From CAMLOF01 sp966692625 (GTDB lineage Bacteria > Pseudomonadota > Gammaproteobacteria > Burkholderiales > Burkholderiaceae_C): a stretch of 9,621 nt of DNA. The translations under genes were made by a program, and so were the position numbers. The DNA lies in NCBI GenBank assembly GCA_966692625.1, contig CBKZAG010000129.1, forward strand, positions 1 to 9,621. Reading direction: 5' to 3'. A model generated the notes under the pieces. The model made no database searches, had not been told where the DNA came from, and was given only the letters and a program-made list of their open reading frames with translations. This document shows, one piece after another, positions 1-6,299 of this stretch. The stretch's first letter is position 1; every line of letters starts with the position of its first letter.

Positions 1-1092
1 GTTTTCCTTGGCCCACTTGATGAAGTCCGACACGATGAGGAAGTAGCCCGGGAAGCCCATCTTCAGGATGGTGTTGAGCTCGAACTCCAGCCGTTCCACG
101 TAGCGGGGGCGCTCGGCCTCGCGCTTCTCTTCGTCCGGGTAAAGATGGATCAGGCGAGCCTTCAACCCCTCGTGCGACACGTGACGGAAATACTCCTCCA
201 CCGACATCACCACGCCGTTGACGGGCGGGATGGGGAAGTTGGGCAGCTGCGGCTTGCCCAGCGTCAACGTCAGGTTGCAGCGGCGCGCGATTTCCAGCGT
301 GTTGGCCAGGGCAGAGGGCACGTCGGCAAACAGTTCAGCCATCTCGGCCGCCGACTTGAAGTACTGCTCGCGCGTGAACTTGCGCACACGGCGCTGGTTG
401 CCCAGGATCTCGCCTTCGGCAATACAGACCCGCGCCTCGTGGGATTCGTAGTCGTCAGGCGCCAGGAACTGGATGGGGTGGGTGGCCACCACTGGCAGGC
501 GCAAGCGCGCTGCCAGCGGCACAGCGGCCATCACGTGGCGCTCGTCGTCGGGGCGCTCGGCGCGCTGGATCTCGATGTAGAAGCGGTGCGGAAACGCCCC
601 GGCCAATTGCAGCGCCAGATCGGCGGCGCGCGACTCGTCGCCCGCCAGCAGGGCCTGCCCCACCGGCCCCATGGCGGCACCAGACAGCACGATCAGGCCC
701 TCGTTGAGCTCCTGCAGCCACTCCCACTTGATGGCCGCCTGGTCGCGCACGACGTTGACCGTCCAGGCCCGGGCGAGCAACTCACAAAGGCTCAGGTAAC
801 CCTGGTGGCTTTGCACCAGCAGCAGCAGGCGCGGCAGGCTGTGCTGCACGGCAGAGGCCCCAGGCGCCGGTTCACCGCCCAGCCCCTGCACCACCACGTC
901 GGCCCCCAGCACCGGCTTGACACCACCACCCCTGGCAGCCTTGTAGAACTTGACGGCGCCAAACAGGTTGTTCAGGTCGGTCAGGGCCAGCGCAGGCTGG
1001 CCATCGGCGGCGGCGGCGGAAACGGCGTCGTCGATGCGGGTAACGCCGTCAACAACGGAAAACTCGGAATGCAGGCGCAGGTGGACAAACAT
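1..1092 (-). CDS. dnaE: DNA polymerase III subunit alpha, N-terminal part (runs off left edge)
   Basis: This is the replicative polymerase subunit that makes new DNA strands within the Pol III holoenzyme. Only the first 364 codons are present; a full DnaE is about 1,150-1,180 residues. The protein opens with FVHLRLHSEFSVVDG, the conserved start of the DnaE1 PHP domain, which occupies roughly residues 1-275. Family signatures follow, including HPIQFLAPDDYESHEARVCI (about 205-224) and ELFADVPSALANTLEIARRC (about 253-272). FPGYFLIVSDFIKWAKEN at the edge begins the catalytic alpha region. The opening differs from the DnaE2/ImuC type, so I call the main replicative copy. The ATG at 1092 is chosen because it gives the canonical start; there is no well-spaced Shine-Dalgarno, and a TACAAT hexamer lies six bases upstream, hinting at a leaderless mRNA. 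The next gene upstream on the same strand is mcp, separated by a terminator-like repeat, so dnaE is probably transcribed on its own. Confidence 0.96.
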   Translation of the reverse strand, partial: MFVHLRLHSEFSVVDGVTRIDDAVSAAAADGQPALALTDLNNLFGAVKFYKAARGGGVKPVLGADVVVQGLGGEPAPGASAVQHSLPRLLLLVQSHQGYLSLCELLARAWTVNVVRDQAAIKWEWLQELNEGLIVLSGAAMGPVGQALLAGDESRAADLALQLAGAFPHRFYIEIQRAERPDDERHVMAAVPLAARLRLPVVATHPIQFLAPDDYESHEARVCIAEGEILGNQRRVRKFTREQYFKSAAEMAELFADVPSALANTLEIARRCNLTLTLGKPQLPNFPIPPVNGVVMSVEEYFRHVSHEGLKARLIHLYPDEEKREAERPRYVERLEFELNTILKMGFPGYFLIVSDFIKWAKEN

Positions 1093-1098
1093 CCACCG

Positions 1099-1104
1099 AT
1101 TGTA
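1099..1104 (-). promoter_or_regulatory. Candidate -10 element of dnaE
   Basis: On the minus strand TACAAT (5 of 6 matches to TATAAT) ends six bases before the dnaE ATG. A start of transcription about seven bases downstream would fall at or next to the start codon, giving a leaderless message. No good -35 is visible at 16-18 bases. The GGTGG between the hexamer and the ATG touches the start codon and is too close to be a normal Shine-Dalgarno. Found by eye. Confidence 0.35.
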
Positions 1105-1117
1105 GGAAGGAAGTCGA

Positions 1118-1178
1118 GCCCCCACGCTTCGCTGCCCCCCGAGGGGGCTTTCGTCGCCTTGGGGCGGCCCGACGGCGA
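1118..1178. repeat. GC-rich palindromic intergenic repeat of Comamonadaceae type
   Basis: The gap between mcp and dnaE is almost filled by a block with several nested inverted repeats: GCCCC (1118-1122) with GGGGC (1161-1165), GCCCCC (1134-1139) with GGGGGC (1143-1148), and CGTCG (1152-1156) with CGACG (1170-1174). I recognise the general form (CCCCACGC...CTGCCCCCCGAGGGGGC...GGGGCGGCCC) as a dispersed intergenic element common in Acidovorax-like genomes. That recollection cannot be verified here, because only one copy is present in this window. Its position right after the mcp stop fits a role in ending transcription. Confidence 0.6.
1134..1151. terminator. Terminator-like hairpin after mcp
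   Basis: A perfect 6-bp stem GCCCCC/GGGGGC encloses a 3-base CGA loop. A short TTT follows on the plus strand (1149-1151); on the minus strand, the direction in which mcp is read, no real U-tract follows. It sits about 30 bases beyond the mcp stop codon and before dnaE, so it could limit read-through from mcp into dnaE, perhaps with Rho's help. It is the core of the intergenic repeat. Confidence 0.45.
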
Positions 1179-1179
1179 C

Positions 1180-2994
1180 TCAGAAGCTCTCCCACTCGTC
1201 GGTTACGGCCTCCGCCACCGGCTTGGATGACTTGACGGGATTGATGGCGGGAGGCGCCACGACGGTCGCTGATTTGCGCTCCGTGGAAGGCGTCTGGAGC
1301 TTTCGCGCCACAGCTGGTGCGGGCTCGGGCTCGGGCTTGGGTGCAGATGCAAGTGCGGGGGCAGGCGCTTGTGCAGGGGGTCTTGCCACCTTTGCCGGAC
1401 CGGATTTGGTCAGCACCGGCACCAGGGGTTTCAACGCACTCTGCCCGCCATCCAGCTTGAACACGGCCACGGCATCCACCAGGGCTGCGGCCTGGCGGCT
1501 CAGACTTTGGGTGGCGGTGGCGCTTTCCTCCACCAGCGCGGCGTTCTGCTGGGTGTCTCGGTCCATGTGGGTCACGGCGTCGCTCACCATGGCCATGCCC
1601 TGCGTCTGCTCACGCGTGGCTGAGCTGATCTCGCCCACCAGGCCGGTGACGCGGCGGATGGAGTCCACCACTTCTCCCATGGTGGCGCCTGCCCGGTCGG
1701 CCAGCGCCGTTCCCTGGGATACGCGCTCCACGCTGGCGGTGATGAGGGCTTTGATCTCCTTGGCGGCTTCGGCGCTGCGCTGTGCCAGGCTGCGCACCTC
1801 GCCCGCCACCACGGCAAAACCCCGGCCCTGTTCGCCTGCCCGCGCTGCTTCCACCGCGGCGTTGAGGGCCAGGATGTTGGTCTGGAAGGCAATGCCGTCG
1901 ATCACCGCGATGATGTCGGCGATCTTCTGGCTGCTGGTGTCGATGTCGCGCATGGTGTCCACCACCTGGGCCACGACGTCACCTCCGGAACTGGCCACGC
2001 CAGAGGCGCTGAGCGCCAGTTGGTTGGCTTGCTGGGCGCTTTCGGCGTTGTGCTGCACGGTGGTGCCCAACTGCTCCATGGCCGCAGCCGTCTGCTCCAG
2101 CGTGCTGGCCTGTGCCTCGGTACGGGCCGCCAGATCCTGCGTGCCCTGTGCCAATTGCACGGTGGCCGTGGCCACGCTCTCGGCATTCGAACGCACTGCG
2201 CCCACAATGCGCTTGAGGTTCTCGTTCATGGTCCGCATGGCAGCCATCACGCTGTCGTGGTCACCTGTGCGCAAATGGAAGCCGTAGGTCAGGTCCCCGC
2301 CTGCCACGGCTTGCACCGCCTTGCGGACCTCTGCCGGCTCTGCGCCCAGTGCCCGCACCAGTCCTCCAATGATCCACATCGACAAGGTCACCCCCACGAT
2401 GCAGGCAACCGCAATCGAGGCCAAAACCGTCCACTGCACCACTTGGCTGTCAACCTTGGCCTGATCATAGGCTTTGCGGGACTCGTCCAGCTGCACCTGA
2501 ATCAGGCCCGCGACCACCTCCTGCAGCGGGTCGAACACGGGGTACATCTCACGGGCCCGGTATTCGGCGACACCAGCCTGATCACCCGCACGCAGCAGCG
2601 ATTCGAGTTTGTCTGTGCTGGCATCGGTCACCTTGAACATGGGTTCTATGCGAGCCACCAACGCCGCCTCCTCGCTGGTCAGGCGCGTGGCCCGGTAGGC
2701 CTGCCATGTATCGGTGATTTCCTTGCGGGCCACCTGCACCGCCTTCAACGCGTCCGCTGGCGTGAAGGAACCATCGGCGGCCTTGTGCGCGGCGTCAACG
2801 ATGTTGACGGCATACATGTCGGCCACCTTCTTGAGTTGGGACAAGGGCACCACACGGTCTGCGTACAGTGTCTCCACACGCCTTTCCGCCATATGCAGTT
2901 CGTAGGCCCCAAATGCCCCGGCCCCCACCAGCATCACCAGCAATGCACCCATCAGCAGCAAAAGCTGCGCCTTGATCGTCAATCCCGTTTTCAT
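1180..2994 (-). CDS. Methyl-accepting chemotaxis protein with periplasmic four-helix sensor domain
   Basis: An inner-membrane chemoreceptor that signals through CheW/CheA to the flagellar motor. It has 604 residues from the ATG at 2994, which is preceded by AGGG at a usable spacing; a TTG one codon upstream is less likely. Layout: TM1 about 8-30; a periplasmic helical region about 31-186 resembling 4HB_MCP sensors; TM2 about 187-211; a HAMP-type region about 212-265 with the LGAEP motif; then a cytoplasmic methyl-accepting coiled coil. The hairpin tip (about 366-400) contains GIAFQTNILALNAAVEAARA and GRGFAVVAGEVRSLAQRSA, near-identical to Tar/Tsr-class receptors. A Pro/Ala-rich linker (about 518-595, including PKPEPEPAPA) leads to the terminal EWESF, which fits the xWxxF tether bound by CheR/CheB. 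The ligand cannot be predicted. The gene appears monocistronic, lying between an AT-rich promoter region and a terminator-like repeat. Confidence 0.95.
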   Translation of the reverse strand: MKTGLTIKAQLLLLMGALLVMLVGAGAFGAYELHMAERRVETLYADRVVPLSQLKKVADMYAVNIVDAAHKAADGSFTPADALKAVQVARKEITDTWQAYRATRLTSEEAALVARIEPMFKVTDASTDKLESLLRAGDQAGVAEYRAREMYPVFDPLQEVVAGLIQVQLDESRKAYDQAKVDSQVVQWTVLASIAVACIVGVTLSMWIIGGLVRALGAEPAEVRKAVQAVAGGDLTYGFHLRTGDHDSVMAAMRTMNENLKRIVGAVRSNAESVATATVQLAQGTQDLAARTEAQASTLEQTAAAMEQLGTTVQHNAESAQQANQLALSASGVASSGGDVVAQVVDTMRDIDTSSQKIADIIAVIDGIAFQTNILALNAAVEAARAGEQGRGFAVVAGEVRSLAQRSAEAAKEIKALITASVERVSQGTALADRAGATMGEVVDSIRRVTGLVGEISSATREQTQGMAMVSDAVTHMDRDTQQNAALVEESATATQSLSRQAAALVDAVAVFKLDGGQSALKPLVPVLTKSGPAKVARPPAQAPAPALASAPKPEPEPAPAVARKLQTPSTERKSATVVAPPAINPVKSSKPVAEAVTDEWESF

Positions 2995-3032
2995 CAAACC
3001 CTGCCTATGTCAAGAAAAGGGTATGCGGCCAA

Positions 3033-3064
3033 CTATCCGCACACAACCTTGCACAGGCCTATTA
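3033..3064 (-). promoter_or_regulatory. Weak sigma-28-like promoter candidate for mcp
   Basis: On the minus strand GCGGATAG (3040 to 3033) matches 6 of 8 positions of the flagellar sigma factor -10 consensus GCCGATAA. Its implied start site gives a leader of roughly 30 bases before the mcp ATG. The -35 is poor: TAATAGGC (3064-3057), 16 bases upstream, shares only TAA with TAAAGTTT. Chemoreceptor genes are often under FliA, so the site is plausible but not strong. Confidence 0.22.
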
Positions 3065-3065
3065 A

Positions 3066-3095
3066 ATAACAGGATTGAAAAACACTACAACTCAA
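3066..3095 (-). promoter_or_regulatory. Sigma-70-like promoter candidate for mcp
   Basis: On the minus strand TTGAGT (3095 to 3090), an 18-base spacer and TGTTAT (3071 to 3066) form a -35/-10 pair, each with four of six consensus matches, about 70 bases before the mcp start. The surrounding DNA is the most AT-rich in the window: 3061-3120 is 33% GC by my hand count. It is an alternative to the sigma-28-like site; both could be chance in AT-rich DNA. Confidence 0.25.
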
Positions 3096-3117
3096 TAAAT
3101 AACCCGCATGACCCTGC

Positions 3118-3150
3118 AAAAAATATGCAATGGTGACCACCCGTAGCATA
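3118..3150 (-). terminator. Possible Rho-independent terminator after the DUF599 gene
   Basis: Read on the minus strand, TATGC (3150-3146) pairs with GCATA (3128-3124), with an inner GGT/ACC pairing around a 4-base loop and a small internal bulge, followed by a run of six T (3123-3118). It lies 13 bases past the DUF599 stop and before the mcp promoters, the expected place. The stem is modest and interrupted, so efficiency is doubtful. Confidence 0.35.
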
Positions 3151-3162
3151 AATCAACAAATA

Positions 3163-3858
3163 TCACTCCCTCAGTATCGAAAGAACCTCGGAGCGGAATT
3201 CTCGGCTGTAAAGAATCAGAACAACCAACCCCGTCGCCATGACCATGGCCACTGGGGAAATGAACCACGCCAAGGCAGCAAACGAGAAATAGTAGGCGCG
3301 AAGACCGTCGTTGAAGCTTTCCGCTGCGGCGCCCACCATGGCGGCCGCACGATCGGCGTAAACCGTGCGGTCGAACTTGCCACTGTCGAAATCTTCCGGC
3401 GGTGGCATGGACCCGATCACCAGCGCCACGAAGGTGTATTGACGCATACACCACGAAAACCGGAAGAAGGCATAGACGAATATGCCAATCAGCACCAGAA
3501 CCTTGAATTCAAAGACGATCAAGGGGGTGGATTGAGCGAAAGGTATCTCGCTCATCAGCTCTGTGGCTTTTTCCGTTGTACCGAGCACGGCAAACAGGCC
3601 ACCGATCACAAGAATCGCCGTCGATGAAAAGAACGATGGTGTCTGCGACAGGCTCTGAGTGATGAGACCGTCGAGCATGCGGGGGTCGCGGGCGGTGGCC
3701 TGGCGCATCCAGTAAGCGCGGTAACGGTTGGTGGTGGCCAACAGGGACGGCCGCCGCTGGCCCCACACCTTGGCGAACCAGGCATAACCCACCCACAAGG
3801 TGAAAAAGCCGACCAGCGCCAGCCAGTCGGCCCAGGGAAGCATGCTGAGAATTTTCAT
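3163..3858 (-). CDS. DUF599 family membrane protein, function unknown
   Basis: A 231-residue inner-membrane protein that I recognise as a DUF599 family member; no biochemical role is known to me. Four hydrophobic segments are visible: about 10-30, 75-94, 113-134 and 190-217. Family-like features are the basic stretch around residues 45-60 (YRAYWMRQ, RDPRMLDG), FRFSWCMRQYTF (132-143) after TM3, and SFNDGLRAYYFSFAALAWF (181-199) leading into TM4. The ATG at 3858 is used; an in-frame ATG at 3843 would trim five residues. Neither has a Shine-Dalgarno, but TAAGAT lies six bases before the 3858 start. The gene follows the flavodoxin gene by 54 bases on the same strand and might be read from the pirin promoter as well. 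Its 3' part is clearly less GC-rich (about 52-55% in sampled lines) than neighbouring genes. Confidence 0.88.
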   Translation of the reverse strand: MKILSMLPWADWLALVGFFTLWVGYAWFAKVWGQRRPSLLATTNRYRAYWMRQATARDPRMLDGLITQSLSQTPSFFSSTAILVIGGLFAVLGTTEKATELMSEIPFAQSTPLIVFEFKVLVLIGIFVYAFFRFSWCMRQYTFVALVIGSMPPPEDFDSGKFDRTVYADRAAAMVGAAAESFNDGLRAYYFSFAALAWFISPVAMVMATGLVVLILYSREFRSEVLSILRE

Positions 3859-3864
3859 GCGGCC

Positions 3865-3870
3865 ATCTTA
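3865..3870 (-). promoter_or_regulatory. Candidate -10 element of the DUF599 gene
   Basis: Minus-strand TAAGAT (4 of 6 matches to TATAAT) ends six bases before the ATG at 3858, the same spacing as the TACAAT before dnaE. It would give a message starting at or next to the ATG. No convincing -35 is visible. If real, the DUF599 gene has its own promoter, separate from pirin and the flavodoxin gene. Confidence 0.3.
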
Positions 3871-3903
3871 CGATGGCACCGGCCGGTTTTGCGGGCCAGC
3901 CCG

Positions 3904-3920
3904 GGGGCTCAATCAGCCCC
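3904..3920 (-). terminator. Small hairpin at the end of the flavodoxin gene
   Basis: A perfect 6-bp inverted repeat, GGGGCT (3904-3909) and AGCCCC (3915-3920), with a 5-base loop overlaps the flavodoxin stop codon at 3913-3915. No T-run follows on the minus strand, so it is at best a weak or Rho-assisted terminator; it may instead protect the 3' end of the message. Confidence 0.25.
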
Positions 3921-4467
3921 TCAGCCGCGCAGCGACCTGCGCCACGCGCTCGCCCAGGAGCCGCGCGGTTTCCAGGTCACCAGGGTTCATGTCGGCAGCG
4001 CCTACATCAGACGGGGTCTGCCCCATCACACCACCGGACGATGCCAGGTAACCCACATCGTCACGCCGAGAGGCTTTGGTGTGGTGAAAGCTCACGCCAT
4101 TGCCCACCCAGATGCCGCCGTGCTGCATGGCCAGCGTGAACATGTAGTGCAAGGTGGACAACTTGTCGCCATCGACGTTGGAGCTGGTGGTGAAGGCCGC
4201 AAACACCTTGTCCTTCCACTGTTGGGCGTACCACGGCTTGCTGGAGGCGTCGGCGAACTTCTTGAACTGCCAGCTGGCGCCTCCCATGTAGGTGGGGCTG
4301 CCCAGGATGATCGCATCAGCCGCGGCCAGCACGTCCCATCCACCTTCTGGCAAGTTGCCCTCTGCGTCTATGGCCAGCAGATCTGCCCCCGCACCCTGCG
4401 CGACAGCCTGCGCCATGCGCTGCGTATGACCATAACCCGAGTAATACACCACAACAACATTCGCCAT
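3913..4467 (-). CDS. Flavodoxin-fold NAD(P)H:quinone oxidoreductase, WrbA-like
   Basis: A soluble cytoplasmic FMN protein of 184 residues with the flavodoxin fold. The N-terminus VVVVYYSGYGHTQRMA (4-19) is the first strand plus the FMN phosphate loop (S10-G-Y-G-H-T15). GSPTYMGG (56-63) matches the WrbA-type flavin-contacting loop, and FTTSSNVDGDKLSTLHYMF (92-110) matches the third FMN loop of the group. Relatives reduce quinones by two electrons, which avoids semiquinone radicals; the substrate here is inferred. I cannot separate true WrbA from neighbouring flavodoxin-like reductases, so no symbol is given. The ATG at 4467 is chosen because AGGAG lies eight bases upstream and the flavodoxin core starts there; an in-frame extension to 4659 would run inside pirin and has no family support. 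It follows pirin by 49 bases and is probably cotranscribed with it. Confidence 0.9.
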   Translation of the reverse strand: MANVVVVYYSGYGHTQRMAQAVAQGAGADLLAIDAEGNLPEGGWDVLAAADAIILGSPTYMGGASWQFKKFADASSKPWYAQQWKDKVFAAFTTSSNVDGDKLSTLHYMFTLAMQHGGIWVGNGVSFHHTKASRRDDVGYLASSGGVMGQTPSDVGAADMNPGDLETARLLGERVAQVAARLRG

Positions 4468-4516
4468 CCACCGACTCCTGAAACAAAACGGCACCCACAA
4501 CGCCGCAAACAGGCGC

Positions 4517-5218
4517 TCAGTCTGCCAGATCGAACACCAGCACTTCGGCTTCGCGTCCATTGCCCAGCGTGACGCGGGGCTCCCCCTGCAGCAAGGCAGC
4601 GTCACCCGCCTGCAGGCGCTGGCCGTTGACCTCCAGCTCGCCACGCACCAGGTGCACATAGCCCCGGCGCGCCGGGTTCAAAGCCAGTTCAGCCGTTTCG
4701 CCGCCATCGAACAGCCCGGCATACATAGCTGCGTCTGCATGAATGGTCACGGAGCCGTTCGCTCCGTCAGGTGAGGCCACCAGGCGCAACTGGCCGCGCT
4801 TGTCGGCGTCGGCGAAGGCTTTCTGCTCGTAGCTGGGCGCAATGCCGGTCATGTTGGGCTCGATCCATATCTGCAGGAAATGCGTGGTCTGGTTGGGTGC
4901 GTGGTTGAACTCGCTGTGCATCACGCCACGGCCTGCGCTCATGCGCTGCACCTCGCCGGGTGGAATGCCCTTGACGTTGCCCATGCTGTCCTGGTGGGCC
5001 AATTCGCCCTGCAGCACGTAGCTGATGATTTCCATGTCGCGGTGGCCGTGCGTGCCAAAACCGGTGCCCGGGGCAATGCGGTCTTCGTTGATGACGCGCA
5101 GGTTGCCCCAGCCCATGTGGGCCGGATCGTAGTAGCCCGCGAACGAAAAGGAGTGGTAACTCTTGAGCCAGCCGTGGTCAGCGTAACCACGCTCCTGGGA
5201 ACGACGCAATGTGATCAT
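4517..5218 (-). CDS. Pirin family protein (bicupin, YhhW/quercetinase-like)
   Basis: A 233-residue cytoplasmic metal-binding bicupin. The four metal ligands of the family are intact: H57 and H59 in GTHGHRDMEI, H101 and E103 in GRGVMHSEFN, at the same numbers as in E. coli YhhW. The N-terminal cupin carries typical pirin text: SYHSFSFAGYYDP (20-32), GNLRVINEDRIAPGTGF (38-54) and LQIWIEPNMTGIAPSYEQK (115-133). The C-terminal cupin (about 140-233) is more divergent, as usual. Some bacterial pirins cleave quercetin; others act as redox-sensing partners, so the activity here is open. The ATG at 5218 is chosen because GGAAGG lies five bases upstream and the family N-terminus begins there; an in-frame extension to 5275 would consume the promoter region. 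The gene is divergent from lysR and leads into the flavodoxin gene, suggesting LysR-controlled redox or aromatic-compound defence. Confidence 0.94.
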   Translation of the reverse strand: MITLRRSQERGYADHGWLKSYHSFSFAGYYDPAHMGWGNLRVINEDRIAPGTGFGTHGHRDMEIISYVLQGELAHQDSMGNVKGIPPGEVQRMSAGRGVMHSEFNHAPNQTTHFLQIWIEPNMTGIAPSYEQKAFADADKRGQLRLVASPDGANGSVTIHADAAMYAGLFDGGETAELALNPARRGYVHLVRGELEVNGQRLQAGDAALLQGEPRVTLGNGREAEVLVFDLAD

Positions 5219-5247
5219 GGGAACCTTCCGGTTGAGGCTGAATGCCG

Positions 5248-5266
5248 ATGGGCTCACTGTACCCAT
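5248..5266. promoter_or_regulatory. Inverted repeat over the pirin promoter (candidate operator)
   Basis: ATGGG (5248-5252) and CCCAT (5262-5266) form a perfect 5-bp dyad with a 9-base centre, inside the pirin-lysR intergenic region and about 30 bases before the pirin start. It covers the TACAGT hexamer proposed as the pirin -10, so a protein bound here could block or reposition RNA polymerase. It does not have LysR T-N11-A symmetry, so the binding protein is uncertain. Confidence 0.3.
5250..5261 (-). promoter_or_regulatory. Candidate -10 region of the pirin-flavodoxin operon
   Basis: On the minus strand TACAGTGAGCCC (5261 to 5250) begins with TACAGT, 4 of 6 matches to TATAAT. The predicted start site is about 31 bases before the pirin ATG. 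Almost the same 12-mer, TACAGTGAGTCC, occurs before the FAD oxidoreductase gene at 6327. At a 17-base spacing the -35 would be GCGTCA, which is poor; an activator-dependent promoter would fit that. Confidence 0.35.
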
Positions 5267-5305
5267 ACGACACACTGGTGACGCCGCACCGCTTTGGTGG
5301 CATCA

Positions 5306-5320
5306 TTCAAATTCACTGAA
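5306..5320. promoter_or_regulatory. Candidate LysR-type operator (symmetric T-N11-A box)
   Basis: TTCA (5306-5309) and TGAA (5317-5320) form a dyad with a 7-base AT-rich centre. T5307 and A5319 satisfy the T-N11-A rule for LysR-type regulators and are paired within the dyad. It lies 16 bases before the lysR start and about 90 bases upstream of pirin, fitting a recognition site that both represses lysR and activates pirin. Short dyads occur by chance, so confidence is moderate. Confidence 0.4.
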
Positions 5321-5336
5321 CACCAGCGCCTTCAGC

Positions 5337-6299
5337 ATGCAAAAACAGCGCGTAGCTCTCTCGCCCGAAAACCTTCACCTGGTGGAAACGGTGGCCCGCA
5401 CCGGCAGCATGGCTGCTGCCGCCCGCGAATTGGGCCTGGTGCCCAGCGCCCTGACCTACCGCGTGCGTCAGATGGAGGAGGCGCTGGACGTGCTGCTGTT
5501 CGACCGCCGCTCGCGCCGCGCCCAACTCACCCCGGCGGGGGCCGAGCTTCTGCGTGCGGGCGAACACCTGCTGCTGGAACTGGACGCTGTGGCGCAGCGT
5601 GTCAAGCGTGTGGCCACGGGGTGGGAACCGCAGTTCACCATTGCCGCAGACGCCATCGTTTCGCGCACCACGCTGTTCGAGCTGTGCGAAGCCTTCTACA
5701 GCCTGGGCGCCCCGACCCGCCTGCGCCTGCGTTCCGAGACGCTTTCGGGCACGCTGGAGGTGGTGCTCAACGGCCAGGCCGATCTGGCGCTGGGTGTGTC
5801 CATGCACGGCACGGCCTCGTCCAGCCTGCGCTTCGAACAACTCGGCGAGGTGACCTTCGTGTTCGTCGTGGCGCCACACCACCCGCTGGCAAGTGCATCG
5901 CACACGCTCACGGCTGCCGAACTGCAACGGCACCGCGTGGTGGCCGTGGCCGACTCCACACAACGCGGGGGCGGCATGAGCTTCGGCCTGCTGCCAGGGC
6001 AGGACGTGTTGACAGTGCCGACCATGCAGCACAAGCTCGAAGCCCAACTGCGGGGGCTGGGCTGCGGATCGCTGCCGCTGCCCATGGTGCAGCCCTACAT
6101 CCAAGCAGGCCACTTGGTGCGCAAGGACGTGGCCCTGCCGCCGCGCATCTACCAGCCTGGCTACGCGTGGCGCCTGCCGCATGCAGACCGCCTGTCGGCC
6201 GACAGCAACACGCATGGCCGCGCCATGGAGTGGTGGTTGACGCAGTTGGCCAGCCCGCAAACCCGCCGTGCCCTGCTGGAAAACCACCACCAGCGTTGA
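5337..6299 (+). CDS. LysR family transcriptional regulator, divergent from pirin
   Basis: A 320-residue DNA-binding regulator. The winged helix-turn-helix is at about 11-70: ENLHLVETVARTGSMAAAAR, then SALTYRVRQMEEALDVLLFDR, the characteristic LysR recognition and linker helices, followed by LTPAGAELL. The effector-binding domain spans about 95-300 and includes GQADLALGV (147-153), VVAPHHPLA (177-185) and the C-terminal YAWRLPHADR (276-285). The inducer is unknown. The ATG at 5337 gives a standard N-terminal length; there is no Shine-Dalgarno, and the frame is open back to 5211, but that extension overlaps the pirin start and carries no family sequence. The divergent position next to pirin and the flavodoxin gene, with dyads between, makes those two genes the likely targets. 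A GC-rich hairpin directly follows the stop. Confidence 0.94.
   Translation: MQKQRVALSPENLHLVETVARTGSMAAAARELGLVPSALTYRVRQMEEALDVLLFDRRSRRAQLTPAGAELLRAGEHLLLELDAVAQRVKRVATGWEPQFTIAADAIVSRTTLFELCEAFYSLGAPTRLRLRSETLSGTLEVVLNGQADLALGVSMHGTASSSLRFEQLGEVTFVFVVAPHHPLASASHTLTAAELQRHRVVAVADSTQRGGGMSFGLLPGQDVLTVPTMQHKLEAQLRGLGCGSLPLPMVQPYIQAGHLVRKDVALPPRIYQPGYAWRLPHADRLSADSNTHGRAMEWWLTQLASPQTRRALLENHHQR

Noticed and set aside
1134..1148. Possibility that the GC palindrome marks a CRISPR, attachment site or insertion sequence end.
   Set aside because: There is only one copy in the window, no spacers, no target-site duplication and no recombinase nearby; a dispersed intergenic repeat or terminator explains it better.
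145..1230. Long plus-strand open frame of 361 codons opposite dnaE.
   Set aside because: It is antisense to an unmistakable DnaE reading frame, resembles no protein family, and is rich in His, Gln, Gly and Arg as expected for a shadow of GC-rich coding DNA.
1223..2287. Plus-strand frame of 354 codons opposite mcp (and a similar one at 2020-3069).
   Set aside because: The composition (Ala, Ser, Thr, Arg) mirrors the MCP codons; no domain, no ribosome site, and the opposite strand encodes a complete chemoreceptor.
2998..3162. Possible small RNA or tRNA gene in the AT-rich gap before mcp.
   Set aside because: No cloverleaf or long stable fold is visible; candidate promoters point to mcp and the T-run hairpin fits the end of the DUF599 gene.
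4468..4659. 64-codon upstream extension of the flavodoxin gene.
   Set aside because: It overlaps the pirin 3' end, is Cys/Trp/Arg-rich noise, and a good AGGAG lies before the ATG at 4467.
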